This document shows positions 53,563 to 63,425 of a DNA stretch of 64,000 nt, piece after piece; position 1 is the first letter of the stretch, and each line of letters starts with the position of its first letter. The stretch spans positions 124,001 to 188,000 of the forward strand of contig JAUICM010000003.1 of the NCBI GenBank assembly GCA_030427885.1. The letters run 5' to 3'. The notes beneath the pieces were generated by a model. That model had not been told where the DNA came from. It worked only from the letters and a program-made list of their open reading frames with translations, and made no database searches. A program made the position numbers and the translations under genes. Source of the DNA: Rhodothermia bacterium. Lineage in GTDB: Bacteria; Bacteroidota; Rhodothermia; Balneolales; Balneolaceae.

Positions 53563-55320
53563 ATGCCAACCAATCAGGATGTAGCAGAACAACTGAATCT
53601 CGTATTCCAACTCATGCAGCTTGCCGGAGAAAACCGGTTCAAAGCTATTGCATTCGATAAAGCCTCCCAGACCATCAAAGGCTTGAGTGATGATATCAAC
53701 GAATATATCGAGAATAAAAATCTGACCGATATAAAAGGGATCGGTAAATCAATCGCTGAAGATATCTATGCCTATGCCGAAACCGGAAAGATGCCGGTAT
53801 TAGAAGCCTTCAAGGAAAAAGTACCTTTGGGTTTAATAAAATGGCTGGATATTTCTGGTCTCGGCCCTAAGAACATCCTTAAGATCCATGAAGAGTTTGG
53901 TATCACTGAGATCGAAGAACTCAAAGGCCTGATCGAAAGTGGTGAACTGGCAAAATTACCGGGACTCGGTGGAAAATCAGCGGAGAAGATCGCCAAGTCC
54001 ATCGAATGGATGGAAAAGTTTGACGAGCGGTGCAGAATTGATCAGGCTACCAAAATTGCCGAAGTGATCGTTGAAAGCATGAAGGATTTGCCCGGGGTTG
54101 AGAAGATCGAGGTTGCCGGATCGCTTCGCCGGGCCAAAGAAACCATTGGCGATATCGATATTCTGGTAGGGGCCAAGGAAGAATACTCGAATGATCTGTT
54201 TGATGCTTTTACCAGTCATGAGCGGGTAACCGAAATCCTGGGACGGGGAGAATCAAAGAGCTCTGTTCGAACAAAAGAAGGCCGTCAGGTTGATCTCCGG
54301 ATCATCCCTCCGAAAAGTTTTGCTGCGGCACTCATGTATTTCACAGGCAGCAAAGAGCATAATATTGTAATGCGTTCACGTGCCCGTGAGCGGGGAATGA
54401 GTCTGAATGAATTTGGCTTGTACGATCTGTTCGAGAATGGGGAGACAAACAGAGATGCTCCACATTCCTTTGAGACAGAAGCTGATATTTATAAGCTGCT
54501 GGGCCTGAGCTGGGTTCCACCTGAGCTTCGTGAGGACCGTGGTGAGTTTGAGATCTTTGAAGAACAGGATGAATTACCTCTGGTTCAGGAGTCCGATCTG
54601 CGGGGGGTGATCCATGCGCATAGCACCTGGAGTGATGGTAAGTTCTCCATTCGTGAAATGGCTGAGGCCTGTATGGAACGGGGATATGAATACCTGGGCA
54701 TGACCGACCACTCTAAAACAGCTGCTTATGCAGGCGGCCTGACCGAAGACGAGATCAAACAACAGTGGGAAGAGATCGATAAACTGAACGAAGAATTCAA
54801 AAGCGCCGGAAAGAACTTTGTGATCTTCAAAGGTATTGAGTCTGATATTCTGGCTGATGGAAGCCTGGATTATGATGATGATATTCTGGAAGGCTTCGAC
54901 TTTGTGATCGCGAGTGTTCATCAAAGCCTGGAAACACCCAGAGAAAAAATGATGGAGCGTTTCCGAAATGCGATCAAAAATCCATACACACGGATCGTGG
55001 GCCATCCAACAGGACGACTACTCCTGAAGAGAAATGGAAGCGATATCGACCTGAATGAACTTGTCGCACTTGCAGCAGAACACAACACGGCTATAGAAAT
55101 AAATGCAAACCCTCTGCGTCTTGATCTGGACTGGAGCTATGGTAATAAAGCCAGGGCCGTTGGAATGATGACTTCCATCAACCCTGATGCACATAACATA
55201 GACGGGATCGATCTGATGAAGTATGGTGTTAAGATCGCACGAAAAGGAAAATATGAGAAAGAGCGTGTGTTAAATACCAAAAGCGCAGAAGATGTAATGG
55301 CATTTTTTAAAGCCCGATAA
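53563..55320 (+). CDS. polX: Family X DNA polymerase with PHP domain
   Basis: A PolX repair polymerase of 585 aa. The N-terminal helix-hairpin-helix domain reads LNLVFQLMQLAGENRFKAIA and IKGIGKSIAEDI. The polymerase-beta palm has GSLRRAKETIGDIDILVGA (metal-binding DID) and RQVDLRIIPP. The C-terminal PHP phosphoesterase domain (about 345-585) has VIHAHSTWSDG, GMTDHSKTAAYAGG, KGIESDIL, SVHQS, VGHPTGRLL and AIEINANPLRLDLDW with an intact metal-ligand set, so 3'-5' exonuclease or phosphoesterase activity is likely. A flavin reductase gene follows 11 bp later. Confidence 0.95.
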   Translation: MPTNQDVAEQLNLVFQLMQLAGENRFKAIAFDKASQTIKGLSDDINEYIENKNLTDIKGIGKSIAEDIYAYAETGKMPVLEAFKEKVPLGLIKWLDISGLGPKNILKIHEEFGITEIEELKGLIESGELAKLPGLGGKSAEKIAKSIEWMEKFDERCRIDQATKIAEVIVESMKDLPGVEKIEVAGSLRRAKETIGDIDILVGAKEEYSNDLFDAFTSHERVTEILGRGESKSSVRTKEGRQVDLRIIPPKSFAAALMYFTGSKEHNIVMRSRARERGMSLNEFGLYDLFENGETNRDAPHSFETEADIYKLLGLSWVPPELREDRGEFEIFEEQDELPLVQESDLRGVIHAHSTWSDGKFSIREMAEACMERGYEYLGMTDHSKTAAYAGGLTEDEIKQQWEEIDKLNEEFKSAGKNFVIFKGIESDILADGSLDYDDDILEGFDFVIASVHQSLETPREKMMERFRNAIKNPYTRIVGHPTGRLLLKRNGSDIDLNELVALAAEHNTAIEINANPLRLDLDWSYGNKARAVGMMTSINPDAHNIDGIDLMKYGVKIARKGKYEKERVLNTKSAEDVMAFFKAR

Positions 55321-55331
55321 CGGAACCTGTA

Positions 55332-55916
55332 ATGATCATTGAAGAGAAAGATTTCAAAAACCATCAGATGAGCAAGCTGCTGAAAGGCACTGTTGTTCCC
55401 AGACCTATTGCCTGGGTTTCTTCAGTTAGTGCTGAAGGCATCTCAAATCTTGCCCCGTTCAGCTATTTTACCGTTATATCCAGCGACCCGATGATGCTCG
55501 GTTTCTCCATTGGTAACCGTCCTGTTCAGGATAAAGACACACTAGCAAACATAAAGGATACCGGAGAGTTTGTAGTGAACATGGTCTCTGCGAAACTGGC
55601 GGAAGGGATGCATATTAGCAGCAAGGGATTTCCTGCTGAAGTAAGTGAGTTTGAAAAAGCCGGAGTAACTGAGTTACCCGGTCATGCTGTGGACTCTCCG
55701 CGGGTTAAAGAGTCACCCATCAGTATGGAATGTAAACTGGACCGTATCATCGTGATCGGAGGGAGTAGCCTCGTAATAGGTAAAGTTGTTTGCTACCACA
55801 TACTGGATGAACTGTATATGGAAAATGATAAAGTAGATATTAAAGCTTTCGATCCGATCGGCCGCCTCGCAGGAGATTATGCTTATATCAGAGAGTTCTT
55901 TGATCCCAGAACCTAA
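55332..55916 (+). CDS. Flavin reductase-domain FMN-binding protein
   Basis: A 194-aa cytosolic flavoprotein of the flavin-reductase-like split-barrel family. Visible blocks are GTVVPRPIAWVSSVSAEGIS, NLAPFSYFTVISSDPMMLGF, DTLANIKDTGEFVVNMVS and IVIGGSSLVIGKVVCYHI. It probably binds FMN and reduces flavin with NAD(P)H or acts as an oxidoreductase; the partner monooxygenase is not in the window. It is 11 bp after polX, perhaps only by chance in one transcript. Confidence 0.88.
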   Translation: MIIEEKDFKNHQMSKLLKGTVVPRPIAWVSSVSAEGISNLAPFSYFTVISSDPMMLGFSIGNRPVQDKDTLANIKDTGEFVVNMVSAKLAEGMHISSKGFPAEVSEFEKAGVTELPGHAVDSPRVKESPISMECKLDRIIVIGGSSLVIGKVVCYHILDELYMENDKVDIKAFDPIGRLAGDYAYIREFFDPRT

Positions 55917-56125
55917 AATTTTAGTGAGATTATATTTTTACCTAAGCATTTAAGGCAATATTTCTGAAATGCCTAACTGATTCATATTACCTTCACATTT
56001 CTTTTTTAGAGTCCACCTTAGCTTGAAGTAAATGGTATCGCTTCAGGCCTGTTAAATTCTTACCGGGCTACATTTTTCACAACAACTTGTGTGAAGTAAC
56101 TCGTCTAACATTTTGGGGGAATACA

Positions 56126-57055
56126 ATGAAAAAAAGAATGTTCTTAGCCACTCTGCTTACTCTTCTTTTAAGTACTTTAATTTATGCAGAACCCGCCACT
56201 ACTGAAACGAACAGTGGAGGTATAGACTGGTTTGAGCTGATCATAACATTTGGGTATCTGGTTGGTGTCTTCCTCTTGCTGCCAATCGTAGTGTATACAA
56301 ATATGCATGAATCTCTTGATGAAGATGAGGAAGAAACCTCTGAGGAATTATCATACTCAGGTAGTTTAACCGAGGCCGAACGTAATGAACAAACTGATAT
56401 AATTCTTCAGAATATTGAAGAAAAACTGACTCCTTTCACTATTGATGATGGTAAGGAGATGCTCACTATCACAAAAGGAACCCAGGCTAAGTTCATGAAA
56501 AAAGCTCTGGATTATATTCATACAGAACTCCATCCAACTGATCCTGATCTCATTGAACGTTATAACGAAATGTCTTCAGTATATAACGACCGTTCTCAAC
56601 GCGTCTTTACCGGCTCATGGTGGATCATTCTATGCAGCATTGGTATCGGGGTTCTAATGCTCGTTACGGCCGGATTTACCAATTTCATCATTATTCACAC
56701 ACTTGGTGTTATTTTCTATGTTCTTTCCAGCCGTTCAACAATGTATGGTATCGAAAAAAGAATGAAGATCTTCGGCATGATGCCTGGCTTTTTAAGCGGT
56801 ATTATTTCCGGACTATTTTTAGGCAATGGCACCAAATACTATGTGAAATCCGGAAACGGACCCTGGAAACGGGATTGGGAAACAGAAGGAAGCATGGCTA
56901 TGGTGGGCTTATTGATTATGCTTGTGGTTGCAATGTTCCTTGGATTTATGGCAGCTATTTTGGGAGTAGTAAATTTCATTATCAATTACTCTTCCTCTTT
57001 CCTGTTGCCATTTCAATCAAATGAGAAATGGTATCAAAAGAATTTTGCGGTGTAG
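56126..57055 (+). CDS. Polytopic membrane protein of unknown function
   Basis: About 309 aa from ATG 56126, giving signal RMFLATLLTLLLSTLIYA; the ORF's upstream ATG would add 13 non-hydrophobic residues. A membrane segment follows near residues 32-52. A charged cytoplasmic-type region (DEDEEETSEELSYSG ... LTITKGTQAKFMKKALDYIH) comes next. Then several more helices (WWIILCSIGIGVLMLVTAGF, FIIIHTLGVIFYVLSS, MAMVGLLIMLVVAMFLGFMA) occupy the second half. I do not recognise a family. The gene is convergent with the AI-2E gene, 4 bp between stops. Confidence 0.75.
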   Translation: MKKRMFLATLLTLLLSTLIYAEPATTETNSGGIDWFELIITFGYLVGVFLLLPIVVYTNMHESLDEDEEETSEELSYSGSLTEAERNEQTDIILQNIEEKLTPFTIDDGKEMLTITKGTQAKFMKKALDYIHTELHPTDPDLIERYNEMSSVYNDRSQRVFTGSWWIILCSIGIGVLMLVTAGFTNFIIIHTLGVIFYVLSSRSTMYGIEKRMKIFGMMPGFLSGIISGLFLGNGTKYYVKSGNGPWKRDWETEGSMAMVGLLIMLVVAMFLGFMAAILGVVNFIINYSSSFLLPFQSNEKWYQKNFAV

Positions 57056-57059
57056 TAGT

Positions 57060-58142
57060 TCAATCGTATTCGATCTTATTGCCAAGCAGATACCCGTAGG
57101 GCCGGAGTTCATCGATTTCCTGAAAAATGACTCTTAGTATGCCGATCAGAGGAACAAAGAGGATCATTCCCGCAATTCCCCAAACTTCGCCTCCAATGAT
57201 CAGTGCAAGCATCGCCATAAATGGATTTATAGCTACTTTAGATCCTACGATTCTCGGAGTGATGAAATTTCCTTCCAGAAACTGAACAACCGCAAAAACT
57301 GCTACCACCAAAACCGGGGTTAACAGTGAATCACCCAAAAGCAGTGCAAACAACAACGGAGGTAACGCGCCGATAATAATACCTATATATGGTATTACTG
57401 CGAGCAGTGATGCAAATACCCCGAAAAATATCGCGTGCTCGAGTCCTATAATAAGCAGACCGGTTGTATTCAAAACCGCAAGTATCCCAATCACAGTCAG
57501 CATACCCACCAGATAATTTTGGGTGACCTCCTGTACATTAACCAGAACTTCATCAATGCTTGAGCTCCCCTCTTTTCTCTCAAACAGCTTCTCAAAAAAG
57601 GTCTGATACATCTCACGGTAGTAAAGCATGAAAAACATAAAAATGGGAAGCAGAGACATCAAAGTGAATGTGCTTGTAGTGGCACTCAGGATTGAACTGA
57701 AATAAGATCCACTTTTGTCGATGATATTACTTAAACCCTGTTCCAGGTAATTGGAACGTTGCTCCGCCGACAAACCCACCGTCTCTTCCAGAAAACGAAT
57801 ACCATCTGCAGTTACGGATTTAAGTCGCTCACTGACCTCAGGAACTCTTTCGGCAAACTGAACAAACTGAGCAGATATTAAAGAGATGATACCGGCTACA
57901 ACAATGACCACCAATATTATGGAAAGTATAATGCTGAATGCCCGGCCCAGTTTCCAGCTCTCCAGTTTTTGTACAATGGGGTTCAGAAGCATGGAGAAAA
58001 AAGCAGAGAATGCGAGCGGCATCAGAATGAATTTTCCATAGCTGAGTATCACAAATAATAGTGACAAACCAATCATCACTACTGACGCCTTTAACCAGAA
58101 TGGGTACTTTCTCTCCGTCTTTACAGGGTGGTGTTTCATCAT
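57060..58142 (-). CDS. AI-2E family transporter
   Basis: A 360-aa polytopic membrane protein of the AI-2E/PerM family, which includes the TqsA exporter and Na+/H+ antiporter-like members. Helices occur at about 16-35, 39-55, 68-91, 150-176, 215-240, 243-260, 270-290 and 305-335. Family marks are MPLAFSAFFSMLLNPIVQKL near the N-terminus, VIPYIGIIIGALPPLLFALL and LEGNFITPRIVGSKVAINPF. Its start overlaps the stop of the DUF4153 gene by 4 bp. The substrate is unknown. Confidence 0.9.
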   Translation of the reverse strand: MMKHHPVKTERKYPFWLKASVVMIGLSLLFVILSYGKFILMPLAFSAFFSMLLNPIVQKLESWKLGRAFSIILSIILVVIVVAGIISLISAQFVQFAERVPEVSERLKSVTADGIRFLEETVGLSAEQRSNYLEQGLSNIIDKSGSYFSSILSATTSTFTLMSLLPIFMFFMLYYREMYQTFFEKLFERKEGSSSIDEVLVNVQEVTQNYLVGMLTVIGILAVLNTTGLLIIGLEHAIFFGVFASLLAVIPYIGIIIGALPPLLFALLLGDSLLTPVLVVAVFAVVQFLEGNFITPRIVGSKVAINPFMAMLALIIGGEVWGIAGMILFVPLIGILRVIFQEIDELRPYGYLLGNKIEYD

Positions 58143-59968
58143 TTGATCTTTGTTAGCACTTCGAATGAAAGGTGATCGATCTGGAGATTGTCTCCTCTAT
58201 ATCCTCTTATTGATTTGACCATAAGTTTGAGCTTTAACTCATCATTCTCAAATTCAAAGATCATTTTATCCCTGGGTACAAATAATTCACCCTCTTTTAA
58301 ATTCACAGTTTTTCCAAGACGGGAAACTATTTCCGAGAGATCTATCTGAATCACTCTTTCAGAGTTCTTTTCATAGACATCCAATACACCATCAATGTTT
58401 CTTAAGTTGAATTCCCAATGGTGATCTGATTCATTCAGTTCAACAGATAAATTATTTGGATTCTCAAAAGTTATATCTCCAAGAATCACATCATAGTCAC
58501 TTACACCTGAGAACCAGGTTCCATCGGCAGTATATCGAAACTGAGAAATGCTATTATTGTATGAATCAGCAGTCTCCCATTTTGAAACAAACTCCAGGTT
58601 CATCAGACCCAGGATATCAGAACCTGAATTTACTGTGTCATCTTTCGCATAAAAATCTTCTTGGAAATAAGGTTGAAGTACATCAATACCATGAGTTTCA
58701 ATTAAGTAAAAGACAATTGAACTCAACTCTTTTCTCTGGTTGAATTCCAGATCAGATCCAGAAGTACTAACAAAGCCATCTTCTCCCATTCTTCCACTCT
58801 CTGTTAACAACTCAGTAAATCTGCCCAGCTGACTCCGTTCTGATACCTCAAATGCTCCAAAGGGCCCGAAAGAAGAAAGTATCGCAATAATACATAGTGA
58901 TACCGGAATCACTTTGATACTCTTTATTTTGCTGATCAAAAAATAGATCACAATTCCACTTAACCAAACTCCAAGCGTTGCCACAAAATATCTTGGAACC
59001 GTAACCCCATATTCTGATATCCTTATTCCGATCGATACCATCAACAACATGATCAAGGGTAAAAGTGCAATGTAATATCCCCTTGAATACACTGAAATCC
59101 AGGTATGATCCTTACTGTTCCGTATTGGATATAACAGCAGTAAGGAAAGGATTCCTGCTATCGAAAAGCTGAGAACCAAATTTGAAACCCAGCCATTTGG
59201 TAATTCCCATTCAAAAATGATCTTCCCCAGATATAAATAGAGAATCAAAATGTAGATCGTAACCAGAGGAATAAGTACATATTGAACAAATACTTTTAGT
59301 CCCGTTGGATACTTTAATTCAAGTTTTGTGTCAGGATCAATATCCGGCACACCGGACAGGAAGAAGACAGTGTTGAATATCCCGACCAAAAATATAAATA
59401 GCTGCCCGTACCTTTCCCCTTTTATACTCACTTCGAGGAGATTATCAATAGCTGCCATGGCAATAATAAGCCCAATAAATAGCGCAGCGGAATAAAGTGC
59501 CGAAAGAAGAATACGCAGGAAAAGAGTCTTGTTGTATTCCCAGAACTCTTCAACATTTCCCTTACCGATGAATGGTGCAAACGCTACCATCAAATGAGTG
59601 ACCAATGCAAATAGTACGAACCTGAACCACACTTCATGAGGTCCTTGCGAAAAGCCATCCCCATTCAGAAAATAGTAGGTTACCAGAATCAGAATTACGA
59701 CGGACCTGAGCAGGTTCTTCTTTAAGGGACTAAATTCAGAACGCTCCGAAAATACATCAATGGCAAAACTCAAAGAAATTCCCAGGGCGGAGATCACAAA
59801 CAATCTGAGCGTAACTGAAAAGGCTCCACTTTGAGTATCCGATAACTCAAGCAGATAAATCGCTGCACATGTACCAATAAATGCTAATGATAAAACAACC
59901 GGAAACCTCAGAAAGGTATTTGAAGTACTTTTGATGATCTGGGAAATGGACGGGATGGATAGCTTCAT
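58139..59968 (-). CDS. DUF4153 membrane protein
   Basis: A polytopic membrane protein of about 609 aa from ATG 59968 (KLSIPSISQIIKSTSNTFLR). The ORF's TTG start at 60022 adds 18 residues and is less likely. The N-terminal ~375 residues contain about ten membrane helices. The C-terminal ~220 residues are a soluble, probably extracytoplasmic domain (YFQEDFYAKDDTVNSGSD, YDVILGDITFENPNNLSVEL). This matches DUF4153 proteins in layout. It is translationally coupled to the AI-2E transporter and 108 bp from the upstream HisKA_2 kinase gene on the same strand. Confidence 0.8.
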   Translation of the reverse strand: MKLSIPSISQIIKSTSNTFLRFPVVLSLAFIGTCAAIYLLELSDTQSGAFSVTLRLFVISALGISLSFAIDVFSERSEFSPLKKNLLRSVVILILVTYYFLNGDGFSQGPHEVWFRFVLFALVTHLMVAFAPFIGKGNVEEFWEYNKTLFLRILLSALYSAALFIGLIIAMAAIDNLLEVSIKGERYGQLFIFLVGIFNTVFFLSGVPDIDPDTKLELKYPTGLKVFVQYVLIPLVTIYILILYLYLGKIIFEWELPNGWVSNLVLSFSIAGILSLLLLYPIRNSKDHTWISVYSRGYYIALLPLIMLLMVSIGIRISEYGVTVPRYFVATLGVWLSGIVIYFLISKIKSIKVIPVSLCIIAILSSFGPFGAFEVSERSQLGRFTELLTESGRMGEDGFVSTSGSDLEFNQRKELSSIVFYLIETHGIDVLQPYFQEDFYAKDDTVNSGSDILGLMNLEFVSKWETADSYNNSISQFRYTADGTWFSGVSDYDVILGDITFENPNNLSVELNESDHHWEFNLRNIDGVLDVYEKNSERVIQIDLSEIVSRLGKTVNLKEGELFVPRDKMIFEFENDELKLKLMVKSIRGYRGDNLQIDHLSFEVLTKIK

Positions 59969-60075
59969 ATTCTGAATATTTTGCTTAAATATTCTCTGAT
60001 GGAGGTACACCAGATTGAACAAGTGTACTTAAAATTTCAGCACAAATACACCCCTGAAGAAAATCACAAAATAAA

Positions 60076-61650
60076 TCACGAAGCCTGTTTAATTCGAAGC
60101 CTGAAGTTTGTTTTTCCCGGTTGTGAATCCATATCGAGTTCACCTCTCAACTGTCGAACCAGGGTTTTGATGATGGTCATTCCCAGATTTTTAGTTGAGC
60201 CCTTATCCTCAGGATGTGGCTGCTTAAAACCAACCCCGTTATCCTGAACCGATAACTCCAGATGATCGGTACCTTGCTGAAACCTTACCTTTATCTCTCC
60301 CTCATCTTTATCAACGAAAGCATGTTTATAGGAATTCACAAGTAGCTCATTCAATAAAAGCCCTAGCGGGATGGCACGGTTCATTTCCATCTGAAACCCA
60401 CTGGTATCAAGATCGAGCTTTATCTTTTTACCCACCGGATTAAAAGACGTATTGATCGATTTACATAATCGGCCAAGGTATTCCTGAAGATCTACCTTTG
60501 AGAAATTCTCAGTTTGATAAAGAGTTTCATGTACAAATGCCATCGACTTCACTCTAGACCTGGAATCACTAAGTACGTGCTTAACACCAACGTCTTCCGT
60601 ATTCATGTACTGCAATTCCAGCAAAGCAGTTACTACTGCGAGGTTATTTTTAACTCTGTGATGAATCTCCTTGAGAAGTACTTCTTTCTCCGAGAGAGAT
60701 TGAATGAGTTCTTCTTCTATCTGTTTGAGCGACTGAGTTTTAATATCAACACTCTTTTTTAATTCCTTATTCCAGCTTCCGATAAGGAAAACACCACCAA
60801 GTCCAACACAAAGAACGATCCAGATTGAAACCCATGTTATTATTTCCACTGATTCCATGGAACTCATGATCGCTTCAAGAGATTTCACCTCCATAGACGA
60901 AATTTCTTCTGCAAGTCTTTGCTTGCCTAGTAATTCCCCTGAATAAATGAAAATTGAGATCACAACGGTTGTAAGCACCACTGTACTGTAAACCCAGGTG
61001 GTAGAAACCTCGGGGCGTGGGGGAACATCATACCATTTGTCTTTAAGCCGTTCCACAACCGGTGATAACAGATAAAGTGCCGGAGCTATTATTACCACTG
61101 ATTGTAGAAAGGTTCCTGCCCACCAGGCATTCCATAACTGAGCTGTTTGGGTGGCCGATAATTCGTGCGAATTGCTCCAGATAAAAGCCCCAAGTGAACT
61201 GGCTGTAGCCGATACAAATGAGGTAAATACAAAGACGATCACACTTGGGATACTCCTCAGAGAGTAATCGACAGAGATGCTGTGATACACTATTGCCACA
61301 ATTGATAACCCGAACACAAATGCCATTCCGAATAAAATAGACCATTGGAACTCAAGGTGGCTGAAAATTCCAATCACAAACATGGACAAGAAAATGGGGA
61401 TGAATGACCATTCAAATCCAAACCAGAACAACAGTAACAAACTCAAAAGTAATGGGGGGTTGATCAAAAAGAATTTGATCAATTGGTTTCGATCAGCGTT
61501 TAAAGTAACCCAGTCATCCGGAAGATTCGTCAAGGTCAACCAAATAGCAAAACAGATAAGAACTATCCAGATTGTTAAAGCCCCGATGACTCTTAAATCG
61601 AATGGTTCATATTTCCCCAGAATATAATCTAATTGTATAGGCCGCCACAT
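60076..61650 (-). CDS. MASE1-like membrane sensor histidine kinase (HisKA_2 type)
   Basis: A sensor kinase of 524 aa. The N-terminal half has about eight membrane helices (IGALTIWIVLICFAIWLTL, LLLSLLLLFWFGFEWSFIP, FVIGIFSHLEFQWSILFGMA and others), resembling the MASE1 sensory module. A further helix near 270-290 and a coiled-coil lead to the HisKA_2 motif KEIHHRVKNNLAVVTALLEL with His331. The ATPase domain has N-box LLLNELLVNSYKHAF and G-box VQDNGVGFKQPHP...GSTKNLGMTII. No response regulator is adjacent. It is the second HisKA_2 kinase in the window. Confidence 0.87.
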   Translation of the reverse strand: MWRPIQLDYILGKYEPFDLRVIGALTIWIVLICFAIWLTLTNLPDDWVTLNADRNQLIKFFLINPPLLLSLLLLFWFGFEWSFIPIFLSMFVIGIFSHLEFQWSILFGMAFVFGLSIVAIVYHSISVDYSLRSIPSVIVFVFTSFVSATASSLGAFIWSNSHELSATQTAQLWNAWWAGTFLQSVVIIAPALYLLSPVVERLKDKWYDVPPRPEVSTTWVYSTVVLTTVVISIFIYSGELLGKQRLAEEISSMEVKSLEAIMSSMESVEIITWVSIWIVLCVGLGGVFLIGSWNKELKKSVDIKTQSLKQIEEELIQSLSEKEVLLKEIHHRVKNNLAVVTALLELQYMNTEDVGVKHVLSDSRSRVKSMAFVHETLYQTENFSKVDLQEYLGRLCKSINTSFNPVGKKIKLDLDTSGFQMEMNRAIPLGLLLNELLVNSYKHAFVDKDEGEIKVRFQQGTDHLELSVQDNGVGFKQPHPEDKGSTKNLGMTIIKTLVRQLRGELDMDSQPGKTNFRLRIKQAS

Positions 61651-61726
61651 AGAAACTAATTTGTGGATCTTAGCTCCGACAAAATGTGAGTTTAGAAGGG
61701 TTTTTCAAATTAAATTTTTAGTTTTT

Positions 61727-62458
61727 TTAATGAATCTCTCTTTTTACCTCATTTCCTGTAGAATCATATTCGATCCATGTTCCTGAAATTTCACCATTTT
61801 TGAACTCCCCTTTCACCGCCAGATTCCCATTTTTATACCACCTTTTTACCTCACCATTCCCCCCTTTTGGAAATACAGATCTCTTCGTTCCATCTGAAAA
61901 ATAAGAAGTCGATGCAGAATCGCTCCTTACGGTATACCATCTTATTTCTCCATGTTTATCAAAATATGTTGATACACTATCTTCATGAAGTTCTTTTATC
62001 TTATTTGTGAGAGAATTGCGGTAGATCGTCTGTGATGAGGTCCATTCCACCAGAAGCTTTCCATTAAAACTCCAAACCTGTCCAAAATCCTTTATAAAAT
62101 CAGCATCCATTCCCAACTGCCTGTTAGGATGCCAAAATCTCAAGCGTTGAATGTACCCATCTCTGAACACTGCTTCCACGTTATACACATCCCAATCGTA
62201 AGTTCGTATATAGCCTGAATAAGGTTGCTTATCTTTTTTGTAAACCAAACGAAGTCCGGGATCCTGAACTTCATAGTAAGTTGCCCCGTTTGCGTTTGTA
62301 CGTTTGATAAACAGCTGTGCCGGGATCACCCCTTGTACTTTATCCAAAAAAGTAAGTTCGGGGTATTCCTTAAGAAAAAAATACGCTCCTGTGGTTCTTT
62401 CTTTGCACGCTGAAACCAGAGTACCGATTAAAAGAACCCCAAGAACAAACCGCTTCAT
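61727..62458 (-). CDS. YwqK/MORN-type lipoprotein
   Basis: A 243-aa lipoprotein with signal RFVLGVLLIGTLVSAC (Cys18). The C-terminal part has YwqK-type MORN-like repeats (VKRWYKNGNLAVKGEFKNGE, ISGTWIEYDSTGNEVKREI). These are often named antitoxins in databases, but that label is not supported here because there is no toxin next to it. Its ATG overlaps the TGA of the cyclophilin gene (TGATG), so the two lipoproteins are translationally coupled. Confidence 0.82.
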   Translation of the reverse strand: MKRFVLGVLLIGTLVSACKERTTGAYFFLKEYPELTFLDKVQGVIPAQLFIKRTNANGATYYEVQDPGLRLVYKKDKQPYSGYIRTYDWDVYNVEAVFRDGYIQRLRFWHPNRQLGMDADFIKDFGQVWSFNGKLLVEWTSSQTIYRNSLTNKIKELHEDSVSTYFDKHGEIRWYTVRSDSASTSYFSDGTKRSVFPKGGNGEVKRWYKNGNLAVKGEFKNGEISGTWIEYDSTGNEVKREIH

Positions 62459-63333
62459 CAGTTGTAATTATATCCGAATTTCTCCGCTATCACATCCCGA
62501 TCCATTTCTTCTACGGTCATGGTCATAGGTACCGCAGATACCGGCCGGTCGGCCTGACCCGTTTCTACTGCTGCTATTTTATCTAACACATCCAGTCCCT
62601 GGATCACCTCACCAAACACTGTGTAATTGTTATCAAGAAAGGGTGTCCCTCCCAGAGTAGAATATATTTTTCTCTGTTCCGGAGAATATACTCTCGGGAT
62701 ATAATCACTGAGCGTTTCCTCTTCAACTTCTTTCAAAATTGATTCTACACTGTCAATTCTGCCTGCTGATTGATTGCGTCTTAAAGCTTCGAGCACATCC
62801 TTATTCTCCGGGGCCTGGATGTAGTCCCTCATAATGAGCTGCTTGGCGTTTTGATTCTGACCTTCCTGAATCTGATCGAGTTCCAGAGAACTAACCGGTT
62901 TCCCCTGAACTATATAAAATTGTGAGCCACTGGATCGTCTTTCCGGGTTTTGCTGATCTCCAAGCCTGGCTGCCGCAAGGGCTCCCTTTTTGTGAATAAG
63001 ATCTGAATTAAACTCCGCTTCCTGTGTATATCCCGGGCCACCCTGGCCATCATTAAATGGAATATTATCCTTTGAATTCGGATCACCGCCCTGGATCATG
63101 AATTCCGGGATCACACGGTGAAATGTTGTACTGTCATAGAAGCCCACATCTACCAGTTTTAAAAAATTCGCTTTATGTATTGGAGTTTCATCATAAAGAA
63201 CTACATACATGTCACCATAATCGGTACTGATCTTTACTATTTTATCGGTTTGGGGAGCTTGCCCTTCACTTTGCTGTTTGCTGCAAGCCGCGGTTGTTAG
63301 AAGTGCGAAAATCAAGATGAGAGATCTTTTCAT
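62458..63333 (-). CDS. Peptidyl-prolyl cis-trans isomerase (cyclophilin), lipoprotein
   Basis: A 291-aa envelope cyclophilin. The signal sequence ends LLTTAAC (Cys17). The cyclophilin core reads ISTDYGDMYVVLYDETPIHK, FHRVIPEFMIQGGDPNSKDN, GGPGYTQEAEF, GALAAARLGD and SSGSQFYIVQGKPV, so the catalytic region with the FHRVI Arg is intact. Between FYIVQGK and the final strands (TPFLDNNYTVFGEVIQGLDV) about 75 extra helical residues are inserted (EEGQNQ-like to KEVEEETLSDYI). It is first in a two-gene unit with the YwqK lipoprotein and divergent from the epimerase gene. Confidence 0.93.
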   Translation of the reverse strand: MKRSLILIFALLTTAACSKQQSEGQAPQTDKIVKISTDYGDMYVVLYDETPIHKANFLKLVDVGFYDSTTFHRVIPEFMIQGGDPNSKDNIPFNDGQGGPGYTQEAEFNSDLIHKKGALAAARLGDQQNPERRSSGSQFYIVQGKPVSSLELDQIQEGQNQNAKQLIMRDYIQAPENKDVLEALRRNQSAGRIDSVESILKEVEEETLSDYIPRVYSPEQRKIYSTLGGTPFLDNNYTVFGEVIQGLDVLDKIAAVETGQADRPVSAVPMTMTVEEMDRDVIAEKFGYNYN

Positions 63334-63425
63334 CTGCTTAATGTGATTTTAATATTTTATTATTCATTTTTGGAAGGCAATAGTACAAAATCATTGCCCT
63401 TTACACTAAAACAAAATACACCGAA

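Noticed and set aside
61727-62458. YwqK-like gene as an antitoxin
   Set aside because: The name comes from database labels for MORN-like repeats. The gene encodes a lipoprotein and no toxin-like gene is adjacent.
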